This document shows positions 44,301 through 55,900 of a DNA stretch of 64,000 bases, one piece after another (within the stretch, counting starts at the first letter, position 1; each line of letters begins with the position of its first letter). Origin of the DNA: Serilophus lunatus (taxonomy: Eukaryota > Chordata > Aves > Passeriformes > Eurylaimidae); contig VXBA01002851.1 in assembly GCA_013399895.1 (NCBI GenBank), positions 447,573 through 511,572 on the forward strand, read 5' to 3'. Position numbers and translations under genes: made by a program. The notes under the pieces are model-generated. The model searched no databases. It had not been told where the DNA came from and saw nothing but the letters and a program-made list of their open reading frames with translations.

Positions 44301-47300
44301 TCTGAACCATAGTATGGCACCAGCCGCCAGCAAGGTGTCAGTCAGGAGACCTTATGATGCACCTGGCTTCCCCTTTTGTAGATTGTATTGGACTTCTGTA
44401 TATACTGGGCGCAAAAACAGAGTTACTGGACAAAAAAATAAGAGGAGATTGAATTTACCATGCTATTTAACAAATAATCTAGGGGGTCTGCTGGCAGAAG
44501 TAAAACTGCTGCTGACTGAGATTTGCAGTGCCACTCCTTTCTATTGTTCCCTGAACCTGCATTATAGCAATACTCATTTTAGCATGAGAGTAGTTTTTGG
44601 TGTGATTCCTGTACTGAAAACACACTACCTGGTAGGCTTGGGGATTGAAATGCCTTGCCTGTGGATGAATGGGAACAGATCTTTTCAGACAATTAGGATA
44701 TTATCTTCTGAATAGAGACAACACTGAGTAAACTGCTCCTGGCCTAAATAAATACAGGTAATTGGTTTCAGCTAATTTGTTGGCTAATTAAAAAGCAAGA
44801 TGCACAGGCTTTGCACACTGGTTTTGAGTTTCTGTTTGGCCTCAGTCAGTAGAGATGAAAGTTATGCATTTAGTGTCTATTTGGAGTCAGTTGGCATTTT
44901 ACATTCTATTGTTGGGACAAAACCATCTGTATCATGACGTTCCTTTTCATGACCCCCTCATGCAAAGCTCTGGGTTTGAATTGGCACCATCGTTAACATC
45001 ACAGTAAACCTGTTGTGAGCAAACAATTTTGCCTCAGTGTGTATTTTCTGGTTAGGAAATGCTGGTAAGCCAGGCTGCTGTTTTGTGCCCGAGTAGAGGA
45101 TTCCTCTTCATGCACACCTTCTCACACCAAGATGAAACTTCTTTGGTCTTGTGCTGGTTTGAGACGTCATACAATGTGCACAGTCTCCGTAAAGTTTTGC
45201 CTTTGGAACAGTCCTACCTGGCAGCGATCTTCTCCAACACGTGCCCTACTCACACAGCCTGAGCTGGAAGGTGTATATATAAGCACTGTATAACACAAGG
45301 GAAGTGAAACCAGACTCTGAATGCAAAAGCAGTCAGAATTTATTCCTGTCTGTCCTCTGCCCTCCCTTTTTATCTTTTCAGAGCAGTCCCTGCCTTTCCT
45401 GCACTTTCTTAGCCAGCCATAATCTGACTATTCAAACAGAAGAAAATTCAAACCTACCTGAAACAGGAGTTCCAGGCAGATGCACTGACACTGGACAGTC
45501 ACAATGCAGCAGCACTGGCAGCGAATGGGAAGAGAGACGAAATGACACATCAAGGCAAATGGCTCAGCTCACATGGTCCAGTAAAACCATATACTAATCT
45601 AATTGTACACAGTCAGTGAGCACATCTGTCTGCACAAACAGCAGGGGCCAGACAATAACCATCTCATCCACCTTTGTCTTGCTGTGCTCTCAATCTCCAG
45701 ACACAGAGCCTCTTACACTGCAGGAACTTTGCTGCTTGTCTACAGTTGCAGTAGACTTTTAGATATAAAGGTGTTGGGAATAGGTAATAGGAATAGGTAA
45801 GGTGCCTAGTCTCTTAGCAGAGAGCATTTTGCAAGTCAGACTTGCTACTGGTCCAAAGCAGAGCACTGTACTGCTCCCTCCTCCAATTAATTTCCAGCAG
45901 GGAAATTCTCACCTCTGTGCAAACTACTTCTCATCAGCTGCTCAGGAGCAACAGCACGGCTTCCCTGCTCATTTATCCTCCTGCGCAGAGAAAGCAAGAC
46001 ATAATTAAACACATCCTAATAGAAGACAGGCAGACTGTGGTGGTGAAGCTGGCTTCCTTCTGTTAAATATGACTAGATTTCATAGCTGATACTGGCATAG
46101 TTGATGCATGGAAAGAGATCTGTTTTCTTATTACAAATTAATGTACAGCAAAGTACAAATTTATATGTGTCACTACTAATTGCACTGCAGAAGTGTACAA
46201 AGGTAGCTTGCACTTGATTTTGCAAATATTGGGGCTGTTTCTAACTTTATCACCATGTACCCAAGGTGTTCCCCTCAGTGAGCAAAGTGGATCAGCTGGT
46301 GTCAGATCATCAGGGAGGTACTAGGTCACAGCAGTGTCCCTGCAGACTGGTCTCTGTGTGGCCAAGGATCTGCTGCCAGCTGAAGGTGTGTCAGCAGCTA
46401 GAGGAGCAAAACAACTGAATAAAGCAACTCGGTTTGCATGTAGAGAGTGACCTGCTCTGCCAAGTAAGACTGACCACGACCCTGACGCTGGTACTGGCTA
46501 TGGGAGAGAGAGCAGGTTTATGGATCACTGTTATTATTTATAATATCTACACCAAACATAGAGCATTATCATGTTCTCTATTCTGAAAATATAACTTTTT
46601 GGCAGCTATGAAATGAGCAGAGAACCCATAGGGAACCCATAGAAAACATCTACTGTCAGGAATGACTGAAAACCATATATGTTTACTATGGCACCAAAAA
46701 AAGAAAAAAAAAAAAAAAAGGCAGAAAGTCTTCAAATATGTAAAAAAGATAAACCAGAAGCAAATTCTGGTGCAACTAGGAAGGGAGTAGCTGATTCACC
46801 CTGTTCGCTGCGCATAGGACAAGAACTAATCATCTTAGATAGCATCAGGAGAGGCAAAGATCAGACATTAGGGAAGCTTTGTAGTGATAAACAGTTAAAT
46901 GTGGATTAGATTGTCTGGAGAAGCTGGAATTTTCCTGCTGATGGTTTTCAGGAGCAGGTTAGGCATAGCTTTTTCAGCAGTTTTGCAGGTCGTACTGGTT
47001 GAGACCTGATAATTTTCTAGGTCTTTTCAAGCTCTCTTTGCTATGATGGTCTATATTGCAGTAACATAACTTGGCTGTAGCTGGATTGAGGATTTTATTA
47101 CACTCAGCAACTGAAACAAGAGGATTTTGTCATCATTTAGAAATATGTTCATAATCTCTGCTAATTACCATTAACATTTCATTTTTGTTAAACTCGGCAT
47201 AGTCCTGGACCACTCAAGAAGGAAAAGCATTTGTATACTTTAGTGATTCATCTTAAACAAAATGAAAAAGCATTTAATAAATGATAAATCTGTAACAGCT

Positions 47301-50300
47301 TACCTCTTGTCAGGTAGTTCCTCTCTCATGTCTGTTCTCACCATAACACAAATTATCTTGATGCCTGTTCCATCTCTTTACTTAGTTTTTCTTCAATGAA
47401 CTATCAGGATCGTCTTTCAGAGGACTGTGGTAGGTATCTGTTGTCTTTGATGTCTTCCTACCTGGGAAGATTTTTCATTAGATTTAGGTAGAACCAAACC
47501 AAGACTTGCCTTGAAAAAGTCTTTTTCTCCTCAGATGCTTCTCCTGAAAGCATCTGTGAGGTGCCACTTTCTTTGTGGGTCTCTGGACTCTCCCTAGGGG
47601 CTTTAGGATCGAAAGTGTCCCTATCACACTACACTCCTGTGCTCAGGAGATAACGTTATACATCCTTGATTGTTAGAGCCTGTCAGATTCTCCATGAATA
47701 ATGACAAGCCTCTGGCAGAAGTAATTTGTGACAAGCGACAAACACTGTCAGGGAAAGAGGTTGGCCAGTACAGCACAGCTGCAGTTTTGTTCCCAACAGT
47801 GGAAATGCTACCTTTTGTAGCCAAAAATATTTTCTAAAGATTTGGCCTAAAATTTTCAGATTCTGTTGCCTTGTATTTCCTTTGGAGGCTTTACTGTATG
47901 TCAAGGTCTCCTCTTTATACAGCGAGCAGTCTGGGCAAAGCAACCTGTGCTGGTGAGCCATTTGCTTCATACTCCATGAACCCCAAACTTGTGCTTAAAA
48001 TTAATAGAGTTCTAATGTGAAGACAATCTGGTTTGGGTTTTTTTTACCTGCTGTGCTTGCCATCCACAGGGATATGGATGCCTGTATCACCCTCTTCAGA
48101 AGGAGCCTTGTTTGGGGCTCTATCTAGTTTTCACATCATCTCCATGTCTTTTTCCTGGTGATCTTCTAGAGCTGCTGATAAATGCACACCCAAAACCGCT
48201 CAGCAAAAGCCTAAACTCCACTCCTGAACGTTTCAAATAGCCAAATAGCCTTCCTATTTGCTTTTGCTTTGGGTGGAGGCTCGTGCTTATGTTTTGGTCC
48301 CTTGTTTTACTGCTTACACAAAAACTTTTTATGGCACTCTAACGGGAAGGGGTGTGGCTGCAATCACCACTCCACATGGGGTTGAAGACAGACCCTGATG
48401 GCATTACTGACGCTGGGACTATCTAGTCTCCCCATATTGGGTCACTGGAAAGTCACGAAGAGGTTGGAAAACTACTGAAAATCTCCTGCCTTGCACAACA
48501 TCACATTCCTCAGCTCCTGCAGACAGCCTCGTCTTGTCTGGTCCCTTCCTGATAAACACCCTCTCCCAGGCCAAGGTCTTCTTACTGAATTCCCCAGTTA
48601 CCATACACACCTGGCAGTTGGTGCCCTGGCATCTGTTGTCTGTCCTGTGATGGGTTATTTCATGGTATTTTCTGGAATCTTCCTTTTTGAGCGTTCCTGG
48701 ATCTATCTTAAAACTGCAATTCTACTCTAGAGTTTCAAAATTCTTCAAGTGCTTTTTTCTTTCTCCATGTCAGAACTACTTACAGTTTCTTACCTGTTGC
48801 TCACACCAATAATGCTTCTTGGTCTGAACCTCGAGCCTATTTTTAGGTTAGTTTGTACAATACTACTTTTTATTTGCAAAGAATGTGCAGAAGGGCTTTT
48901 CTCCCTGTACCTATAACAATCAGAAGAAAACAGGCAGTAGTATCCCTTGGCCCCTGCTTACTCCATCTCTGTGTGAACTCCGTTCAAGTGACTGGGCAAC
49001 CATGACAGAGTACCATTTCTGAACAGACACACAGCAATTATGTCCAACTCACAAGATCCTGGCCTGCAAATGGTTGAAGGCTGGAAGGAGGCCAGGGAAA
49101 GCACCACATGTGCTTGCCCATCTCTCCTTCCAAAGGCCTCAGCACTTGCCAGGGAGACAATACTGGTCTGGGATGTTGAAACCCTCCTGAGTTTCTGCTC
49201 CCTCTCAGAGGTACATAGACAATTGCTTTTCTCACTCTAAGATCCTTTTCATGCACACACATAACTCATGACAGCTGCAAACACTGCTCTGCTGCAGGCT
49301 GTTGGTTGTCAGTAGATTCCAAAGTTTCTCCAAGTCACGTCTTGCTCAGGACATTACATCTTGGACATCAGCTTCTGTTGTTTCAGTGGTAACTCAGCAG
49401 TATGGGAGTGTGAGTTGCTCCTGGTCATTAGCCTGAACAGACAACAGAGAGGTACATTGCATCCCTCACCAGGCTCTGAGGTTTCTTATATACCCAGCTT
49501 GCTATAGCCAGCATGAGGCCGCCATGTCCTCTAATGAGTGCAGCAGTTCTTGAGTAACTTGGCTTCTCTGTCACAACATAATGGTGAATTTATGTGCCTA
49601 TATTTTTACAGTACCATACTAAAAATTTCAGCCAGGCTATCTCATAGTGGAAGTAAGACTTTTTCCAGGAGCATTAGCAGTGGGATCTCCAGAGTTATAG
49701 CCATATTAATCATGAATTCCCCAAGAAACTGCCCTACCCCATTAAATACACTGGCATAATTTTTAATAAGGTCACCTGCCTTGTGTCAGCTGAGATGGAA
49801 CAATTCCCACTTTCATTACCAGTTTGATCAATTTAATATCCAGCCTGCTCAGGGACTAAGCTCTAGTGATGCTACTGTGTGTACAGCATGAAATTTGTGG
49901 TGTTTTACATCCTATTTCATTGAGTCTAAAAGCACACCATGTCTGTCGATGCCTCCCTGTTTTACCTTTCTCTTGGAAGGTGGGTTCTTACTCTCTTTTC
50001 CTTCAGCCAGTCCTGCTGTTTCTCTTTCCACATCAATGTGGAAAACTATACAGCCAGCTGGAGAGCTAGCTGAAGCTTCTGCATGTTCTCAATTTCTTCT
50101 GGGACCAGACTGCTTCCATAAGAACACCAGGATTGTCGTCCTCTTCCTGCTGGATACCCAGTCTTAAGTATCACGTATGCCATGGTGGTTTCAGTTGCAT
50201 TGTGTATCAGTTCTTTGTGGCAAATCTGTTGCAGACCACCATACTGTCCCCAAGCAGTCTGTCCTTGGCATTCATCAGCCAGTACCTTCTGTCCTGTGAT

Positions 50301-50426
50301 GACCACCTCTGCTGTGGCACCAGGACTGGACTTGCAGAGTAACCTTTGTGCTGTTCCTTTTACATGGCTTCTGCAAAAAATAAACAGTCCTTTTCACTCT
50401 TATGTGACCACTTATTATAGAATTTT
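41341..50426. other. unassigned DNA
   Basis: About 9 kb with no recognised gene. A poly-T/poly-C/poly-A patch lies at 44049-44165 and an A-rich run at 46696-46719. The 159-codon open frame at 44236-44715 has no recognisable domain and is of a length expected by chance. A single N lies at 41801. Confidence 0.4.
44049..44165. repeat. homopolymer patch (T, C and A runs)
   Basis: Two T runs near 44049-44070, followed by a C10 and an A9 run at about 44144-44162. Low-complexity DNA only. Confidence 0.85.
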
Positions 50427-51770
50427 TGAATCATAGAATAGGTTGGAAAGAGTCCAACCTTTGACCAAACACCACCATGCCAACTCAACCACAGCACTAA
50501 GTGCCATGTCCAGTTGTTTCTTGAGCACTTCCCTGGGCAGTCCATTCCAATGTTTAACCACCCTTTCAGTGAAAATATTCTTCCTGATGTCCAACCTGAA
50601 CCTCCCCTGGCACAGCTTGAGGCCATTTCATCTTCTCTCCTGTCACTTGTTACCTGGGAGAAGAGGTTGATCCCCACCTTGCTACTACCTCCTTTCGCAT
50701 TATTGTAGAGAGCAAGAAGGTCCCCACTAAGCCTCCTTTTCTCTAGGCTACAACTCCAGCTCCCTCAGCTGTTCCTCATGGGACTTACTTTCTAGACCCT
50801 TCACCAGCTCTGTTGCTCTTCTCTGGACATGCTCCAGCACCTCAATGTCTTTATTGTAGCTAGTGGCCCAAAACTAAACACAGTACTCAAGGTGTGGCCT
50901 CACCAGTGCCAGGTATGAAGGAAAATCACTTCCACATTATTATTGGCCACATTATTTCTGATAAAGGCCAGGATGCTATTGGTCTTTTTGGCCACCTGGG
51001 CACACTGCTGGCTCATGTTCAGCTGAAGGGCAGCTTTCCAGCCACTCTTTCCCATGCCTGTAGCAGTACATGGTTGTTGTGATGATAGTGCATGACCTGG
51101 AACTTGGTCTTGTTGAATTTTATGCCACCGTCCTTGATCTGTTAATCCAGCCTATCCAGATCTTTTCCAAAGCCTTCCTGCCTTTCAGCAGACCAACACT
51201 CCTGCCCAACTTAGTGTCATCTATGAAGTTACTGAGGGTGCACTCAATCCCCTCATCCAGGTCATCCATAAAGATATTAAACAGGACTAGCCCCAGCACC
51301 GAGCTTTAGGAAACCCCAGTAGGGACCAGCTGCCAACTGTACGTGGCACCATTCGCCACTATTGCTGGGCCTTATCATCCAGCCATTTTTTAACCCTGCA
51401 AAGAGTGTCTCCAAGTAAGCCTTGGGCTGTCAGCTTCCAGGCAGAAGCAGTCCAGGTAGAAGAAGTCCAGGTAGACAACATTCATAGCCTTTCCCTCATC
51501 CAGTAAGCAGGTTAATTGGTCATAAAAGGAGATCAGGTTGGTCAAGAAGGATCTGCCTTTCTTAAACCCATGCTGGCTAAACTTGATCTCCTGATTGTCC
51601 AGGATGTGCCATGTGATTGCACTCAAGATAATCTGTTCCATAACCTTCCCTAGCACTGAGGTCAGGCTGACAGTTACCCAGGTTCTCCTTCCAAGCCCTT
51701 CTTGCAGATTCAGGGCATTGCATTGACTAACCTCCATTCATCTGGGTTATCATCATCCCCAGTTAACTAG
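50427..51770 (-). mobile_element. CR1 retrotransposon, longest copy in window (about 1.3 kb)
   Basis: The + strand reads reverse-complement CR1, starting 'TCATAGAATAGGTTGGAAAG' and running to about 51770. In the upper part, on the - strand, a degenerate reverse-transcriptase fragment is visible: VSLTSVLGKVMEQIILSAIT, then SQHGFKKGRSFLTNLISFYD and VVYLDF. Frames are interrupted, so the copy is inactive. Confidence 0.92.
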
Positions 51771-52499
51771 GACTGATGGTAAATGATAATATAATCCCAA
51801 GCACTTTGTTTTCAGGGGTTTTTGTCCAACTAGTAGTGGAAAATGGCTGTCAATGGCCCCTTTAGGTTGGGCTTTAGTCCTTTGCAACTCTTTTCATTCA
51901 GAGGCTTTCACTCTTGGCAACAAGAAATAGCAGCATGGCTAAGCCCTAAAGAGCAAGGGAGTGATAGATAGGTTCCAAACTTCAAACTGGATGGATGAAA
52001 ATACTGCAAGTCATCTTGGGAAAAATCTCATATTTTTGCAGATTATTTTTACCAATAGTCTTCTGAACTTGTTACTTAATGTTTGAGGTTTTGAGGAGCA
52101 TCCTGGCTAGTGACATCTCAGAAAAATAAAAAAATGTGGCCAGAAGTGTGTGTTAGAATGACTATTTATGATTTACTCAGTTCTGCAATCTATAGGGGAA
52201 TAATAAAGGAAACTTCTGACTATTAAAGCACTGAGAGCTTACACAGGGGGGAAAAAAAACAAAACAAAAAACAAAATCACAACATAGAACTTCAAATATA
52301 AGCAGGATCTGCTGGCAGGCATTCTGTGAAGTGGGAGAGTACCTTTCAGTTGGTACACCATTCCCTGCTTAAATATTCACTGCCTATTCCACAACATCCC
52401 AGTTAACTGCAAGCTGATACTAAGCAGCGGAGTTCCAACCTGTGAGTAAAGGATATATTACTGCCAGTCATCAGGATGCTGCTCAAGTTTGGGCCAACC
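51771..52499. other. unassigned DNA
   Basis: AT-rich DNA with an A/C-rich low-complexity stretch at about 52250-52280. No gene was seen. Confidence 0.5.
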
Positions 52500-52945
52500 T
52501 GTCAAGCCGCATCACCGCCGGGTATAGCGTTTAAACTGAAGAAGGTCCGCACTCCTACCCTCAAGCCTCCGCTGTCGTTTGTCCCCTGTGCCACTGGATG
52601 GCAATGCTGGCTAAAGTATCGCGGCCGGTAGCGGATTGCGGGGAGAGGAGGAAGAGGGTGACGACTCTCAGTGCCGGCACACGGGCAGGGTACGAATGAG
52701 AAAAGGCGGGAATGGGCACTGTCGTGGCGAACCCGTGGGAAACGCGACCCCCTAGGACATCGCACTTTTTGCTATAACTCGAACTGAAAGGAGACGCCCG
52801 ACTCGCGGGGCGTGATTTCTCAGGACCCCCGCATTCGGAGGACTCGAATCGTGGGAAACAAATTCTTGATGTGTAGGTTTTAAGCGTCGGATGGAGTTGT
52901 CGGCCGGAGCGTCTGGGAGTCACGCGTTGCTGCGGCTTTCTAGAA
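52500..52945. promoter_or_regulatory. isolated CpG island
   Basis: About 40 CpG dinucleotides can be counted in roughly 440 bp, against almost none in the flanking kilobases. The open frames across it have no recognisable protein content. Such an island usually marks a promoter or a Polycomb-bound regulatory element. It lies 11.5 kb upstream of the TFAP2A exon seen here and 11 kb upstream of the dead GCNT2 exon 1, so it could serve a non-coding RNA, a distal TFAP2A promoter, or be the relic of a GCNT2 promoter. Confidence 0.7.
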
Positions 52946-55900
52946 ATTGCCCAATTTTTATACTTAAAAACTGTACTTACACTTTGTAAAAAATGACTTT
53001 GTAAGCACTGCACGGCTAGGCTCAATGACTATTCAGTGAACTCATTTGAATGTGCATAGACAGGGCTTGCTTGAACTGCTGCATCAAAGAGAAATGCTGA
53101 AATGAGTCATTTGTGAATCACGGTTTATTTTCTGTTGTTAGCTCATCTGGAATCCCATGGTGATCAAACAGCCTTTTACAATGTATTAATATATCGCTAC
53201 TCTATATGTGTTTAGCAACAGCTCTGTTCCAATAAATTGTAGGTAGTCACCCATTATAAAGAAGTAGCGTTTTCGGCCTCGTGTAAACAGGCTCGGACGA
53301 ACTCGAAGACGAAAATATAAGCAAAATTTAATGCTGTTCCAAACACTGCTTTCCACGCTGCTTCCACTCCAATATCATACATGCTTTCTGCCTCCTTGCT
53401 TGGAGGTCACAGTCCAACCAGAAGAGATTGCCAACAAGGGCAAGTGCTCCCGTCAACCAAGAGGCTGCAAGCGGCTCTCCAGCAGCAGCTAAGCGCTTTC
53501 CAGGAACGGGAACGGAAGGAAGGCAGGAAAATACACACTCGCGGCAGCAGTTTAAGGTAAGGTCCTGTTTTCCAAATAGGTAGTTGTTCACATCTTATGC
53601 CTTCAGCTGGCTGGAGAGCTTGGGCCAGACTAAAAGCAACTTCAGGCATTGTTCTGCCCACATTTGTAGGTAATTATCCCTATTCTCTTTTTTTGCTGTA
53701 ACAAACTGAATCAGTCCAGCAGGTCTGCAAAAAGTTGGAGGCTGAAGAAGAGGGTGTGAATCCCTTAAGGCTGCTATTGCCATTGAACTCTCCGTGGTGT
53801 AAAACCACAGCCTGAGGTGCTGAGCTTCTACACAGAGCAACTGAGGCTCAGGAGGCAATTCCCTTCTGCCAGCTTTTTTATTGGAGTGAGTGGCTGGAGA
53901 TGGAAACATCTTCAACCAGTGCAGCAAGCTTCACCATAACCTGTCTGTCAGAGCCCTAAGCCCTGTCTGCTTGTAAATGAGTTACATGGACAAATACTCT
54001 CTGCCATCAGCTACTTAGGTTTCTTCTGTCATACCTAATTGTGCCTCAAAGATCTTGAATAATTGCATTCCTATTGGTACTGGTCCAGCCCCAATAATAA
54101 TCTTAATAATGTTGCTCTTAATCAGCCACATGAATCCTTTTCAATCCCCAGCGCAGACTCAGTCATGCTGTAATTCAGTAGAGGAAGCCATTCACTGTGG
54201 GGCTAATTTAGTTTAAAATGCAGACAGCCTATTTATGGGACAATTTTTTGTTCATGCTCTAAATTCTTATGCACAATCAACAGCCTGTAAACCGGGTCAA
54301 GCCAACACATGACCCATTAGTGTAGGCAGTTGAGGCTTATAGCCCTTAGGAGGAGTGCTTGTGCTGTGCTCCCTCACAAGTGAGATATATGCCCTTTTTA
54401 GTAAATGAGGCCTGTTGTAGTAGGAGAAAAACATAGAAACCCTTTTCCTGGAAATCAATTTCATATGATCCCAGGGTTGAGTTTGACCCCACACTCACCC
54501 ACTAGTTTTGCAACCAATGCTGGCCTTCCAAAATGAAGAAGCACCACTTTCCCTCTTTGAAGGAGGAGCAGAAAATTGAAGTAAGCAAAAGAACATTGAG
54601 ATAAAAACTATGACCCCATCAGTTGTGTTGCCCGGAGCAGGATTCCCAGGAACATGTAGAAAGGCTTTTCTCTTGAGAAAGTTCCACACAAGCACTAGAC
54701 TGTTAAAACTCAGGTTCCATAATGGGCCTAAAAGAAGAATAAGTAACAGCTTGTTCACAAGTTTTGAAACGCAGCCCACAGCATGCAAGACCAGACAGGG
54801 GTTAAGACATGACAACATCCAGCAGGGAAGCAGGCAGCAAAGTAGATATTCTGGATCTTTGGACAGGACAAGTCCCCTGATGAAAGCAATTGCTTATTTT
54901 TTTTTTTTTCTTCAGGGCTGTTTTTAAGCTACCTGAGTTCAACAGTGTACCTTACCAAAAGCTTTGATGGGGCAACTTCATACTGTGTGAGGGGAGAGAA
55001 AGGGTGGAAACAGAAAAAGAAATGATGGGGAAGCAGGCAAGAGAAGTCTTCGGGTATAGCTTCCCCTAGCATGGGGAGCTGTTGCCTTAGGGGCCAGATT
55101 TATATCTGACAAGGAAGACTGTCGTGGAAGAGCTGGTGAAAGGAATAATAAGCACTCCAGGTGGGAAACGAGGGCAGGGGAACTATCCGCCCATAAATAT
55201 AGGCAGGGCAGGCCTACATCTACATTGCCTACAGCTGGGGCCATTTGTCTTAAAGGCAGACAAGGGCGTCAGGAGAGGAGGGCCTGTTCCGTGTTAGTGA
55301 GGCTGAGTGTAAGCCAGGTGATGCAGGCTGTGGGGCAAGTGATAGCCTGTCTGTGTTTGCATGCCATATTTTTCCAATGACACTTTGCGGAGTGTGTCTA
55401 TTTTCTAAATTGCCCCAAATAAACATTTCACCCCTCAGACGTGCACATCTCTTACATGTTTTGAAATAAAGACCAACAGCTGGAAGACAGGAAAGGGGCT
55501 AAAGTCTTAGAAAACTCATTTCTGCAGAGCCTGTTTGTTCCAAGACCTCCAACAGAGTAAATCTTGCCAGAACTGCAGTTGATTGGGTTTTCTTCCTCTA
55601 CGTCCAGATGTCTTACCACATCCATGTACCCTTAGGCAGTTCACTTCATTCGTCTGTGTCCCAGTTATCTTGAAGATAGGAGATAAATAATGCCAACTAC
55701 TTCACAGAAAAATATTTACCGTTCCTCTTAGGATTTTGCCAAATTTTTGTGTTGAATTGCCTCTGCTTCTGTCTTCACCTTCAAAGAAAAATTGCTTATA
55801 TTGCAACCCTGGTGTTGAGCTATAGACATGCATTTCCCATGTATCGCCTGTCCAATTTGTAAGTCTGACCCTTTAAAAGTCTAAGATACTTCAAATCCTT

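Noticed and set aside
44236..44715. 159-codon open frame on the + strand with a CCACC-type context before ATG
   Set aside because: No domain, signal or family resemblance. A few frames of this length are expected by chance in 64 kb read in six frames. No supporting splice or promoter signals were seen.
51390..51737. Open frame with reverse-transcriptase-like words taken as a host gene
   Set aside because: It is the degenerate reverse-transcriptase end of the CR1 copy at 50427-51770.
52561..53025. 154-codon - strand frame across the CpG island
   Set aside because: GC-rich DNA keeps frames open. No recognisable domain, and composition changes abruptly where the island ends.
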